Source: Anastatus disparis
Taxonomy: Eukaryota > Arthropoda > Insecta > Hymenoptera > Eupelmidae
DNA: 64,000 nt
Assembly (NCBI GenBank): GCA_017163975.1
Contig: JAFFSR010000245.1
Coordinates: 1,875,001-1,939,000 of the forward strand
Direction: 5' to 3'
Shown: one piece after another, positions 36,561 to 46,916 of the stretch
Layout: each line of letters begins with the position of its first letter
Numbering within the stretch: the first letter of the stretch is position 1
Position numbers and translations under genes: made by a program
Notes under the pieces: generated by a model
Told to the model about the DNA's origin: nothing
Seen by the model: the letters and a program-made list of their open reading frames with translations, nothing else
Databases searched by the model: none

Positions 36561-37378
36561 ACAATGAATTTTACATGGTTTTACCGAGCAACAGCAGCAA
36601 GTTTGTCTTTCCACACAGTGTGTTGATACATTTTATACAACACAATTATCATAAAATTTTTATCTTCATGGCGACTGGTGTATAGGACTCACGGAAATTC
36701 AAATACCTCTCACATTTCAGCATATATCAATAGTTGAGCGGGAGGGAGTCATTCCTGTTAAAACAGCCAAACGTGAAATGGTGAATGTTTTGCGAGAAAC
36801 AGAGGAGACTCAACAGGGGGCCGAGGTGTTTGCCAGAGTCAAACCTGGTGTTTATCGTGATATTGAAAGTCTCTTAGAAGAAATAAATAATTTCGAGAAT
36901 GTAAAAAATCATTTATATTTTGAAATCCAAGCTGGTGGCTATGTACAGGTTAGATGTCGATGTGGAGAAGATTGTACAACTCATAAGCACACGTTTACAT
37001 TATCGGAAAAATTACTTAGAATTTTAGATCTAGAAAATGTACCAATTTTCTCTTGCAAAGGTAATAAAGAACACTACATTACCGGTAATCGTCCAGCTAA
37101 TCTTGTAAACGAGTTGCCAACTGTGCTCATGGTTTACCCGCCAGCCTTACGTAATAGGTGACATGCGCACGAGCTTACTACGTATAGTCTCGATTCATTT
37201 GCGCGATTACGTTTACGGAGGCGTTGAAATTAAAAACTTTTCACCAACCATGTACCTACCACTGCTGTCTTCAGCGTTTCAGTCGATCGAAATAGATATA
37301 AGAGACGAACACGGATTTCCCATTACATTCGACTACGGTACGTTGACTGTAACGCTTCACTTTAAGCGCATCCAATAA
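36557..37378 (+). pseudogene. Maverick minor capsid (penton-like) protein
   Basis: Starts MNNEFYMVLPSNSSKFVFP at 36557, overlapping the integrase stop by 4 bp. Frame shifts near 36620 lead to GDWCIGLTEIQIP and a long open part (36778-37161) with CRCGEDCTTHKH. A further frameshift near 37135 leads to LLRIVSIHLRD, IKNFSPTMYLPLL and IEIDIRDEHG, ending HFKRIQ. The FY..LPSNSS opening and the IEIDIRD...GTLTVTLHF ending are typical of this Maverick gene. Penton assignment is from family knowledge, not seen directly. Confidence 0.75.
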
Positions 37379-37379
37379 A

Positions 37380-37774
37380 ATGTCTGAGTTTGAAGATTTC
37401 TTCAATAACCAAATGGTTGGTGGCAGGGGTAAGTGCGTTAGAGTCGGTAAACCTTGTTTTGGTTATTACCAGTCGGGTGCAGGAGAAGGTAGTTTTTTGA
37501 AAGATCTCTTCCGAGCAGCTATACCGATGATCAAGCAAGGTGTAAAAGTGGTCGGTAAAGAGGCTCTCCGAGCGGGTAAAAATATCCTAGATGATGTCAC
37601 TCTAGGTGGCAGACCTATCAAAGAAGCGGCCAGTCATCAATTCAGTCGTCGAGTGCACCTGGCACTACAAACACCTCAGCGGCTAAACGCTTGAAAAGTG
37701 ATAAAGTTGCGAAAAAGAAGAAGAAGAAGCAGAATAAGAAAGTACGTGTAGCTAGAGATATTTTTCAAAATTAA
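37380..37774 (+). pseudogene. Maverick pVI-like core/lytic protein
   Basis: ATG at 37380, two bases after the previous stop. The N-terminus has a Gly-rich YYQSGAGEGSFLKDLFR, followed by an amphipathic helix, AAIPMIKQGVKVVGKEALRA, then GKNILDDVTLGG. A frameshift near 37640 moves reading into a Ser/Thr then very basic tail (SAAKRLKSDKVAKK) ending DIFQN at 37774. Layout and position resemble the adenovirus pVI-like proteins of Mavericks. One frameshift inactivates it. Confidence 0.7.
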
Positions 37775-37783
37775 AATTTCAAG

Positions 37784-39461
37784 ATGGCGTTGTTGCATAC
37801 AGAATCTTGTTAGTCGATCAAGTCGGATTTATCACTCTTTGAATTACCCTCGACACAGACTGCAATTGAAGGCTCTTACTGAGTACAGTACAAACCGATA
37901 TCTTCACTCAACGACCAATCACCAATTGAATTTACAATCCCTGGCAACACTGAATATCTAGACTTGGCTCACACAATTTTAAGTGTGAGTGTAAGTGTAA
38001 CATGCAGTAGTGCTGAACCACCTAAAGATCCAAACGTTGGACCAATAAATAATCTTTTGCATTCGCTTTTTAATCAAGTTGACGTGCTATTCAATCAGAA
38101 ACCTGTTTCACCGCCAAACAATGCTTATGCATACAGAGCTTACATTGAAACATTACTAAATTATGGTCCAACAGCTAAAGAGTCTCATTTAACGAGTGGC
38201 TTGTGGTACGATGATACAGCAGGGAAAATAGACGATACCACAGGTGGTAATGTAGGTCTCAATAAACGTAAGGCAATCATGATTGGCAGGAAGATTTATT
38301 TACTCGGCCATTTACATTGTGATGTTTTTAATCAAGAAAAATTATTACTGGGTGGTGTTGAAGTTAGAGTAAGGCTTGTGCGTTCTCGTGATGAATTCTG
38401 TCTCATGGATCCCGCTGGTGCTTTCACGGTAAATATTACCGAGGCTTTTTGTGCGTCGGGTAAGATTAAATCCTTCACTTGTGCTAGCACACGAAAAACT
38501 ATTGTCACAGACTACTGCAAAATACCCACTGACACGTGTAGAAGTTGAGGCTGTTACGTTACATAATGGTATGCATGGGGAAACAATCGACAATGTCATA
38601 TTAGGTCAACTGCCGAAAAGAATCATACTCGGTTTTGTTGAAAATAAAGCTTATAACGGAGATAAAAGTCTTAAGAGGAGGTCACGTATCTCTGTCCTTT
38701 TCTAATCAAAGAAATTATTTTTTTACAAAAACTAATAACTTTAGCAAATAATGAAGAGAAAGCCGCATCTTGTATTAAAAAAATCAATATTTTCTTTGAT
38801 AAGAAAAAATTAATTTTATTGCTTCCTTCTCAAGAAAACCTTGAAAAACCAAATTGTCCACACTAACCTCTATGATTTAAGTTTTTCAAGGTTTTCTTGA
38901 AAACGAAGCAATAAAATTAATTCTTTCTTATCAACGAAAATATTGCTTTTTTTGATACGAAATGCGGCTTTCTCTTCATTTTTTGCTAAAGTTATTAGTT
39001 TCTGTAAAAAACTCAATTCTTTGATTAGAAAAGGACAGAGATACGTGACCTCCTCTTAACTTGTTCAATTTCAAGAATTTTAATATAAATTTTTTGTGTC
39101 TATACGTTGATGGAATACAGATGCCTTCAAAACCCTTACAGCCAGATTTCAAAAAAGCAAATACGTGGATGCTTATCATACACTTTTTTCCGGCACTGGT
39201 ATTCACTTTATGAATTCAGGCAACTCGATTACCCGTGAAGACTATCCAAACGGTTACTGCCTATTCGCTTTTGATTTAACACCTGATTTATCGGCGAGTG
39301 ATGGTAGTCATTGGAATTTGATAAAAAATGGTAATTTACGAATTGATGTTAGATTCGACGACCCGCTAGAGGGCGCTGTAAATTGTATAATTTATGCTGA
39401 ATATGACAATTTGCTCGAAATTGACTCGCCGAGACAGGTTGTCGTAGATTATAGCGGTTAA
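37784..39461 (+). pseudogene. Maverick major capsid protein (double jelly roll)
   Basis: Frame from ATG 37784 with TAG at 37811-37813 and TGA at 37880-37882. Then a long open part includes EYLDLAHTILSVSVSV, NNLLHSLFNQVDVLFN, YAYRAYIETLLNYG and GRIYLLGHLH-like strands. A frameshift near 38450 leads to LTRVEVEAVTLHNGM and PKRIILGFVENKAYNG. The TTAA foldback (38675-39055) interrupts it; reading resumes in phase, then shifts again near 39160 to HTLFSGTGIHFMNSGNSI and ends at 39461. The match is to the C. elegans F54H12.2-type capsid group. Dead. Confidence 0.88.
38675..39055. mobile_element. TTAA-target foldback MITE, copy 3 (381 bp)
   Basis: Starts GAGGAGGTCACGTATCTCTG and ends with the complement; TTAA at 38671-38674 and 39056-39059. 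Arms extend inward through TTTCTAATCAAAGAA and CAAGGTTTTCTTGA. Capsid coding continues in the same frame across the insert if one TTAA is dropped. Nearly the same sequence as 44016-44395. Confidence 0.92.
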
Positions 39462-39554
39462 GTAGTGGTGGTGGGGGGTATATTTCTCACTATTTAAGTA
39501 AAGCAAAGCCAGCTTTATTATCTTAGTTGGCGAGCAACTTTCATTGCAAACAGT
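39462..39554 (+). promoter_or_regulatory. Possible promoter before exonuclease-like gene
   Basis: A short gap between two Maverick genes holds GGTGGTGGGGGGTAT followed by CTATTTAAG, a possible TATA-type box, about 50-60 bp before coding resumes. A similar G-run occurs at 32960-32990 in the divergent region. Weak evidence. Confidence 0.3.
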
Positions 39555-40202
39555 GTGGACGTGGTAATTGACGTGCAGTTTTCAAAGGACAACAAAAATC
39601 GTTTGATTCCAAAGGAGGTGGCTGTACTTGCTATTCATAAAAAATTTATGGCCCATTGGATTGTGGCGCCTCCTTGTAATTTAAGACGCTTACCTAAAAA
39701 TGCTTTGAGACAGAACAATTGGATGACACTGAATCATCATGGTCTGGAGTGGTACGAAGGTGATACATCGATAAAAAGATTATAAAAAAATTTGGAAGAT
39801 ATTTGCATGAATTGTCGTACAATTTTCGTGCGAGGTCAAGAAAAGGTTGAACTACTTTCCAAGCTCATCACCTGTAAGATTGAAAATTTAGAAAAAGAAC
39901 AAGATTGTCTAGCTTTTAGAAATTTAAATTTCAGCAGTGTACAGTGCATGCATCATTACTTAAAATCACCTTATTTAAATTACATGTGTGCACTAAATAA
40001 CGTTGCTTATCTGAAACATTGGCTACTGAAACTTAACCCCAGCGTAAAATTGCTGATTTCGGAAGAATTTTTAAAAATTCTCCGCAATGAATTCAAAAGA
40101 GATTGTTCGATATCTGATCAGGATCAAGTTTCACGCAGTAGGCGTTTATCCAGCGGATCGGATTCCTCTGATGTGGGTGAAACCTTGTGCGTTTGTGCTT
40201 AA
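39555..40202 (+). pseudogene. Maverick exonuclease-like conserved protein
   Basis: The first codon seen is GTG (no ATG in frame nearby). It reads DVVIDVQFSKDNKNRLIPKE, then VAPPCNLRRLP, NNWMTLNHHGLEWYEGD, a TAA at 39783-39785, NCRTIFVRGQEKVELL and CMHHYLKSPYLNYMCALNN. The VVDVQ.F.D..N.....E..V opening and the NYHGL.W..G block are shared by a Maverick protein often described as RNase H/exonuclease-like; the activity is uncertain. Its tail overlaps the protease gene. Broken by the stop. Confidence 0.6.
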
Positions 40203-40488
40203 TACGCAAAATTATAACCAGCGTTGTGCACACTGGGTTGCCATATACGTTGATAAGTAGGGCACAGACGTGTACTTTGATAGTCTTGGTAAGCCTCCAC
40301 AAATTCAACAACATTTACGACGTATTCAGCAAAATGGTAAAAAATTTAGATGGAATAATAAACGCTCACAAAGCGAATATTCCAACGTTTGTGGTCATTA
40401 TTGTATCATGTTTCTGTATTATATGTCTAGCGGATTGGGTTTCAAGAAATTCTTGGAAAATTTCTCACAGTATTTGCAAAAAAAATGA
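40087..40488 (+). pseudogene. Maverick adenain-like cysteine protease
   Basis: ATG at 40087, 134 codons with one TAG at 40258-40260. The catalytic His is in AHWVAIYVD, an Asp in YFDSLGKPP just after the stop, and the nucleophile Cys in VCGHYCIMFLYY. This His-Asp-Cys order matches the C5/Ulp1-type maturation protease of Mavericks. It would process capsid proteins. The stop falls between the His and Asp, so it is inactive as read. Confidence 0.85.
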
Positions 40489-40601
40489 TATTATAGTCTA
40501 GAATTTTGTGGGAAAAATCGCGTACGAGTAATATGATATTTGGTTGTCTCTGATTGGTCGCACACCAGCTTTTTGCGGCGCCTCCCACCAATTTTTTACA
40601 G

Positions 40602-40609
40602 TATAAAAG
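40602..40609 (+). promoter_or_regulatory. TATA box
   Basis: TATAAAAG, 73 bp before the ATG at 40682, a normal distance for a eukaryotic Pol II promoter with a short leader. The only clean TATA box in the Maverick region, and it precedes its only long terminal ORF. Confidence 0.6.
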
Positions 40610-40681
40610 GAGCGGCATTTGCTTGGTCTAGCCACAGTTTGACGACGGTGACAGCAGCAGTAGCAACGAAGCTCAAGCAAG

Positions 40682-41500
40682 ATGGTTGGTCAAAAAAGAA
40701 ACCTGGAGCAGACATTTGGTAATGGCTTTACATATTTAATAAAACAAAACAGCAAGAAAAATTATTGGCAGCAGGTTCTGCCAATGGTCTACGGGCTAAA
40801 CAGCTCTTTTGGAAAAATTATCCAGGTAGGCCTGGAGAATATAGGTGGCGAAAGCAAAAAGGAGTTTGCACCCGTAGTACGCTTCTGTGGAGCCCATTTT
40901 CAAGGTCTACCTCTGTCACTAGACTGTTGGGAGGCGTTGAAGCAGGAATTTGATAAAATTGAAGATTTTTTCACTTGCTATAATGAGGAATCTATGCTGG
41001 ATCACCGGCTATCTATTCCTGGATATACTATCCGTTTTATGGTTAGTTTTCACGAGAGAGCTTTTGAATTGGTACCCAATGACGCACAACCAGAAGGAGA
41101 GGAGTGTGGTGGACCGCCGAAAAACTATGGTCGATTTAGTCGGTCACTAGTATTTAAACGTGTCACGTTTGAACGTTCAAAAGATTTATCAAAATGTATA
41201 GATTATAAAATTAGATATTTAAATACTGTTATAAAATCTGTAGATTACATATTACGAGAAATGGTTATAAATATGAAAAATGTATTAGAAAATAGTCAAG
41301 AATCTCAATATGTATACTATACTTCTAGCGATATAAAAAGTACAATGTCTAGTTTTAATGATAATTTTGTAAATGATCTCATCGAATTATTAAAAAAGAA
41401 TAATCTAGTTTTAGGAAAAGAAGATTTGTTTATAATCATACACGAATTTATTATTTATCATATGTACACACTAGTTAATTGTATGAATGCTACGTTGTAA
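40682..41500 (+). CDS. Maverick terminal protein, intact 272-aa ORF
   Basis: An uninterrupted frame with a TATA box upstream. Residues about 55-100 (VVRFCGAHFQGLPLSLDCWEALKQEFDKI) have the layout of a PC4-like single-strand DNA-binding fold (V.R..G....G..LS...W..LK), weakly supported. The C-terminal half is helical and Asn/Lys-rich (KCIDYKIRYLNTVIKSVDY), ending MYTLVNCMNATL. An alternative frame over 40765-40953 is also open but lacks continuation. Function unknown. Why this gene alone stays open in a ruined element is notable. Confidence 0.65.
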   Translation: MVGQKRNLEQTFGNGFTYLIKQNSKKNYWQQVLPMVYGLNSSFGKIIQVGLENIGGESKKEFAPVVRFCGAHFQGLPLSLDCWEALKQEFDKIEDFFTCYNEESMLDHRLSIPGYTIRFMVSFHERAFELVPNDAQPEGEECGGPPKNYGRFSRSLVFKRVTFERSKDLSKCIDYKIRYLNTVIKSVDYILREMVINMKNVLENSQESQYVYYTSSDIKSTMSSFNDNFVNDLIELLKKNNLVLGKEDLFIIIHEFIIYHMYTLVNCMNATL

Positions 41501-41776
41501 TGTTTTATTATTAATAATAAATGTTGTTAAACTTTAAAACATGAGTATTTCAATCACCTTGTCTGTTACCAACCCCTCATTCTTCATACACACAATAATT
41601 TATATGTAAATTTTATATTTTCTGATTCAATATGAAAATTTATAATAATTGAAAATTAAAAATCTTTTGAATTCATATTTTATAATTCAAGTTTCTATTA
41701 TTTCGATAATTAAAAAGGATTATTTTACAAAATTACAAATTAATAATTTTGAAATATCGATTAAAATATTTTTTAT

Positions 41777-41870
41777 CCCCACTCTAAATTTTGTGGGAGG
41801 GGGGTAAGTGACCCTCCAGTTCATCCCCACTCTAAATTTCTAGGAGGGGTGAGTGACCCTTCAGTTGTTT
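41777..41870. repeat. 47-bp tandem duplication
   Basis: Two copies of ATCCCCACTCTAAATTT followed by a G-run, GAGTGACCCT and CAGTT, at about 41777 and 41824, just upstream of the second hairpin MITE. Confidence 0.75.
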
Positions 41871-41871
41871 G

Positions 41872-41983
41872 AGTACCATGCCTAACAAACTCCCACTTCG
41901 CCTTCTCAGAGGTCATTGACCTAGTGGTCAATAACCTTTGGGGTGGTGGAGTGGGGGTTTGTTTTGACGGTCCATGGTGCCCC
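41872..41983. mobile_element. Hairpin MITE, copy 2
   Basis: Starts GTACCATGCCTAACAAACTC and ends GGTCCATGGTGCCCC. Reverse-orientation relative of 22671-22790, with the CTCAGAGGTCATTGACC core in common. Confidence 0.7.
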
Positions 41984-42110
41984 AATAACTACTTATATAT
42001 TATAAACATTCAATAAAATAGATAATTCATGTTTTAATGTTTTTTCAGCAATTTTAACAAATGAACCTGTCAAGGAATTTTTTGGTAATGATGCTGAGTT
42101 AAATTGGGTG

Positions 42111-43836
42111 CGAGGGGCTATTCACTTAAAAAAAGTGTTAAAATGATTACAGATTTCATATGATTTCAAATGATTTCAAAATGATTTCAAATGATTTCAG
42201 AAATATATTTTTATACTTGTAATTTCAAACATTTTTAAAACAGCCTATGGTAGGCAGTGATTTCAAATGATTTCAAGCAAAAATTCTATGATTTCAAATG
42301 ATTTCAAGCAAATTTTCTATGATTTCAAATGATTTCAAGCAAATTTTTTATGATTTCAAATAATTCCGAAATCATTCCAAGATAATTAAAATTAATATTT
42401 ATGAATATCAAGCTTACTTTAAATTACAATCCCTAAATCGTCATTATTGAATCATATCAAAATTAAAATAATACCTATATTTTAACACCACAAAAATAAA
42501 ATAAAAAAACAAAGAAATTGCATAATTAAAACAAAAACTTTTTATCACTTTAGTAAATAAAAAAGACCAACAATGTGTTCAATAATAATAAAATTATTCT
42601 AGATTTGTACTTATATTGGCTATATGCATAGCAGAAAACACAAAGTTAAACTGAACTGACAGTTGTAAAACAAATGAGTATGGACAAATTATAAACACGC
42701 ATCAACATGCACACTATATAAATCTATTTTCGACGACCGACTATAGCATAACTTTTGTTTTTAACTGAATGTTGTATACCTTGCTTGAATTTCAGGCTCG
42801 AACTTATAATCGACACTCAATCCTTAAATAGGACATTTTATTCTTATTTTTTTTATGATGAGGAAGTAAGATGAAATAATATTTGAAAACTGAGTGTCGC
42901 CTATGAATTCTAGTTTTAGTTATAATGTTTGTATAACATAAAATTAAATTTTTAAACACAAAGTTAGTTTAAAAAATTGACCAACATAAGAGCTAATATC
43001 GAAAAACTTATCAGCCGTGTGTGACAGATACAAAGAGAGAAATTCAAACATAAGTAAATAATGCTTATTTACTTATTTATAGATCTTATTTAAATTTTTT
43101 GTTAGTATTTCTTTTTTCATTTTTCACATATATTCTTTTTTATTTGTTTTGATATAAATTATTTTTTACATAAAAATTTTTTGTGCGATGCGTTTTGCTT
43201 ATGATTAAAATCATTTATTTTTTTTCAATTCCAGAAAAAAATTCTAATAAATATTTATATATTATACACTGTTAAAAATTATGAAGTTTGCTTCCGATAC
43301 TATTATTGAAATTTCAATTTCTACTTTAAATTATATACAATTTTATATTAAAATTAGAATAAAATTATTAATTTTATATTAAAATTACAATAAAATTATT
43401 AATTTTATATTAAAATTATAATAAAATTATTAATTTTAATGAAATGTTTGGAAGCTAGTTTCATATTTTACATTAAATTTAATATTATTTTTAACAGTGT
43501 ATATCGATACTATTCCCCAAAAATCAAAAATTATTTTATTTATCAGAGCAGCTCATATTAATCTGGTATTTAAATAATATTTAGTATTATATTTCTGGTA
43601 ATATTTTAAATTGTAAACTAAATACAAAAATATTCATTGATTTCAATGATTTTAAATGATTTCAATGATTTCAATTTGAATAGTTTTGATTTCGGTAATC
43701 ATATTGTGCACATAAAATTTAATAAAATATTTCAATGATTTCAAATGATTTCAATGATTTCAAATGATTTCAATAATGATTTCAAATGATTTCATCTGAA
43801 GGTGGTCAATGATTTCTTATAGTGAATAGCCCCTCG
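42111..43836. mobile_element. Non-autonomous element with 8-bp TSD (hAT-like)
   Basis: Exact 16-bp terminal inverted repeats CGAGGGGCTATTCACT, flanked by ATTGGGTG at 42103-42110 and 43837-43844. The third copy of the host fragment (about 44857-44870) shows the same site unoccupied, AAGTTGGGTGACAC. Near both ends it carries direct arrays of a 10-11 bp unit, AAATGATTTC (about 42150-42360 and 43640-43795). A further tandem unit, TTAAAATTA.AATAAAATTA, lies at 43350-43440. No transposase. An 8-bp duplication suits hAT or P-type transposases. Confidence 0.88.
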
Positions 43837-44015
43837 ATTGGGTGACACACTACCAAAGCCGAGGGTGCCATATCACGCAGTGGCGGAACTTAAAGTTTCG
43901 TCTTTTGTACCGTAATATACTATTTATGTGAATACACAACGGTAATCGTTCTTAATAAACAAGAAAGTACTGATGATGCACTGCCATCTTTACAATGTGT
44001 ATAAACTTTACTTAA

Positions 44016-44395
44016 AAGGAGGTCACATATCTCTGTACTTTTCTAATCAAAGAATTGAGTTTTTTACAGAAACTAATAACGTTAGCAAAAAATAAAGAGA
44101 AAGCCGCATCTCGTATAAAAAAAGCAATATTTTCTTTGATAAAAAAGAATTAATTTTATTGCTTCGTTTTCAAGAAAACCTTGAAAAACTTAAATCATAG
44201 AGGTTAGGGTGGACAATTTGGTTTTTCAAGGTTTTCTTGAGAACGAAGCAATAAAATTAATTTTATCTCATTAAAGAAAATATTGCTTTTTTTGATACAA
44301 GATGCGGCTTTCTCTTCATTTTTCGCTAAAGTTATTAGTTTTTGTAAAAAAATAATTTCTTTGATTAGAAAAGGACAGAGTTACGTGACCTCCTC
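44016..44395. mobile_element. TTAA-target foldback MITE, copy 4 (380 bp)
   Basis: Starts AAGGAGGTCACATATCTCTG and ends GTGACCTCCTC; TTAA at 44012-44015 and 44396-44399. Very close to copy 3 at 38675 but with the spacer in the other orientation. Confidence 0.92.
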
Positions 44396-44880
44396 TTAAA
44401 ATAGATAATTTATGTTTTAATATTTTTTCAGTAATTTTAACAAATGAACCTGTTAAGGAATTTTTCGGTAATGATGCTAAAAGTATATTGGACTATTTTA
44501 AATTATATTTTTTCATAGTAACAATAGTTATGATTTAAAATATTTTTTATGTGAATACACAACTATAATCGTTTTTAATAAACAAGAAAGTACTGATGAT
44601 GCACTGCCATCTTTACAACGTGTATGAACTGTACATAAAGAATTCCACAAACATGGAAAATTATCTAGTATTGGAATCAGTGATATGGATATGCAAAATT
44701 CATTCAAATTTTCAACTGAGCAAATGTAAACCAAAGTCAATATTCCAAATATTATATATTATAAACATTCAATAAAATAGATAATTTATGTTTTAATATT
44801 TTTTCAGCAATTTTCACAAATGAACCTGTGGAATTTTTTGGTAATGATGCTGAGTTAAGTTGGGTGACACACTACCAAAT

Positions 44881-45300
44881 TCATGATAAGTGTCCTTTCA
44901 TCAAAAATTTATTTAGTTCGTATCAATAGAACAAAATAATATAGGCATCCATGCTAATTTCTCAAAAAGTGTTATAAAAATTCAAATTTGTAAAGAAAAA
45001 TCAAAATGAATTTTACAATTTATCATCGCTAAATATGATTTATGTATATAAATGTATAAGGCAATTAAAGTCAGGCATTTTTATATTTCTATGTAATAAA
45101 TATTTTGTAGTTTTCAAAAGTTTTTCCTCTTTTGGCAGTCAAAAATAAATTACAAACAAATTTTTAAGCAAATTCTTCGAGTAGTTTATGTAAAATACAA
45201 GAAAAAAAAAATTTTATGAAAATTTTCAAAATGCTCTTAAATTAAAACTGCGTTGAGAAAATTAGAAAATTAGAGAAAATTATTAAAATAATTAATTTTT
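44881..45300. other. AT-rich spacer
   Basis: No gene or clear repeat, apart from a phrase (ATGAAAATTTTCAAAATGCTC) also present at 21797. Confidence 0.5.
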
Positions 45301-45311
45301 TTTTGTTTTAT

Positions 45312-46080
45312 CATTGCACCGTAAGATTTCATGGAAGCTTGAATGGAAGACTTCTTTTACCTTTCAGCGAAATATTGAAGATTTTCACTGAAATATTCCG
45401 GATCGAGTATCCTGGAAGCTTTGGTAAACCTTCCAAGAAAGAATCCGTTGGAAGATTGATGAATCATTGCACCGAAGGATTTTGTGCAAGCTTCATAGAA
45501 GATTCTATTTACCTTTCAGCGAAATATTAATAATTGTCATTCAAACATTTCAGTGGAAGGCTCCTGAAAGCTTCCGTAAACCTTCCAAGGATGATTCCGT
45601 TGGATGATTGATGATTCATTGCACCGAAAGATTTCATGGAAGATTTATAGAAGACTTTGTTTTTCTTTTGGGGAAACGTTGGGAATTTTCACTCGAATAT
45701 TCTGTCTTAAGTTTCCTGGAAGATTCCGTAAACCTTCCAAAGAAGATTCTGTTGGAAGATTGTTTAATCATTGCACCGAAAGATTTCATGGAAGCTCGAA
45801 TGGAAGACTTCGTTTACCTTTCAGCGTAATATTGAAGATTTTCACTGAAATATTCCAGTTCGAGTATCCTGGAAGCATACGTAAACCTTGGAAGGAAGAT
45901 TCTGTTGGAAGATTGATGAATTATTGCAGGGAAAGACCCAAGGAAGCTCTAAGGAAGACTGCATTTACCTTGCAGCTAAATTTTGGAAATTTTTGACTAA
46001 AACATTCGGGCTGAAGGCTTCAGGAAGCTTTCGTAAACATTTCATCGAAGATTCCATCAGTAGACTAATGAACCAGGAAT
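45312..46080. repeat. 152-bp tandem repeat, five copies
   Basis: The anchor CATTGCA(C/G) falls at 45312, 45465, 45617, 45769 and 45921, giving steps of 153, 152, 152 and 152 bp. Each unit holds GATTTCATGGAAG, TTTACCTTTCAGCG, TTTTCACT..AATATTC and GTAAACCTTCCAA blocks. Units differ at scattered sites. Overlapping ORFs in more than one frame arise because stops are rare in the unit; 152 is not a multiple of three, so a protein repeat is unlikely. Confidence 0.9.
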
Positions 46081-46200
46081 TATTATTTCGAATGGATGTA
46101 AAACAGACTCTACACTAGTACTCATAAATATGGCTTACCCTTGTTTCTAAGTTAATAAAAAACAATGTAATGACGCTATAGCTACACCAAAAAGATATTT

Positions 46201-46280
46201 TTATAAAAATGAGATAACTGTTATAAAAATGAGATAATTGTTATAAAAATGAGATAATCGTTATAAAAATTAGGTAATTT
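46201..46280. repeat. 20-bp tandem repeat, four copies
   Basis: Three near-perfect copies of TTATAAAAATGAGATAATTG and a fourth degenerate one. Confidence 0.9.
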
Positions 46281-46916
46281 TTTTAACGAAAATGACTCTA
46301 CCCGAATGGAAATTTTTCGGTGTATCAAAATGTATAAAAGAGTATGAAAGTGTATTGAAGCATACAAAAATGTATCAAAGTGTATGAAAATGTATCTAAG
46401 AGCGATTTTTCAGACCTTATTCTCGATCCATTTTGATACACTCTGATACACTTAGATACACTTTGGTAGACTTTGGTACATTTCTTAAAAAGTGAGCTGA
46501 AATTAAATTTCCTCAATTTTTTTGATGTTATACACTTTGACACATTTTGATACACTTTGACACATTTTGATACACTTTTACACACTTTGATACACTTTTA
46601 CACACTTTAATATACTATGGTACATGTTGATACACTTCTGAGTATTAGCCTAAATTGTTTTTCCTGTTTTATTTTGCACACGTTTGTACACTTTGATACA
46701 CTTTTACACACTTTGATACACTTTAATATACTATGGTACATCTTGATACACTTCTGAGTATTAACCTTTTCCTGTTTTATTTTGCACACGTTTGTACACG
46801 TTGATACACTTTTACACACTTTGACACACTTTAATATACTATGGTACATCTTGATACACTTCTGAGTATTATCCTTTTCCTGTTTTATTTTGCACACGTT
46901 TGTACACTTTGATACA

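Larger units (their letters stand above)
32148..41500 (+). mobile_element. Maverick/Polinton remnant (about 9.4 kb)
   Basis: A virus-like DNA transposon identified by its gene set in order: PolB C-terminus, a small minus-strand gene, packaging ATPase, two conserved Maverick proteins, PLA2-like protein, integrase, minor capsid, pVI-like, major capsid, exonuclease-like, adenain-like protease and a terminal ORF. Most of PolB is missing on the left, where duplicated repeat DNA abuts it at about 32146. I find no terminal inverted repeats. All but the last and the PLA2-like gene carry stops or frameshifts, and a TTAA foldback (38675-39055) sits in the capsid gene. A fossil copy. Confidence 0.93.
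41984..44880 (+). repeat. Reduplicated exon-like fragment
   Basis: A block with a splice-acceptor-like TTTTTTCAG and coding-like NEPVKEFFGNDAELSWVTHY occurs three times (about 42035-42110 continuing at 43837, 44430-44482, 44795-44880). A second block with KQESTDDALPSLQ occurs twice (about 43955 and 44575), the latter leading into EFHKHGKLSSIGISDMD and a stop. The copies look like pieces of one gene scattered by duplication. Two transposons separate them. I do not recognise the protein. No complete frame survives. Confidence 0.55.

Noticed and set aside
40765..40953. Alternative frame reading GSANGLRAKQLFWKNYPGR
   Set aside because: Overlaps the intact 272-aa ORF, ends quickly and lacks an upstream or downstream continuation; the longer frame is preferred, though this one is not excluded.
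45303..45996. Overlapping ORFs suggesting a repeat protein
   Set aside because: The 152-bp unit is not a multiple of three, so each unit shifts frame; no constant protein repeat results.
46325..46897. Lys/Cys-rich repeat ORFs (minus)
   Set aside because: By-products of the short AAAGTGTATC units.
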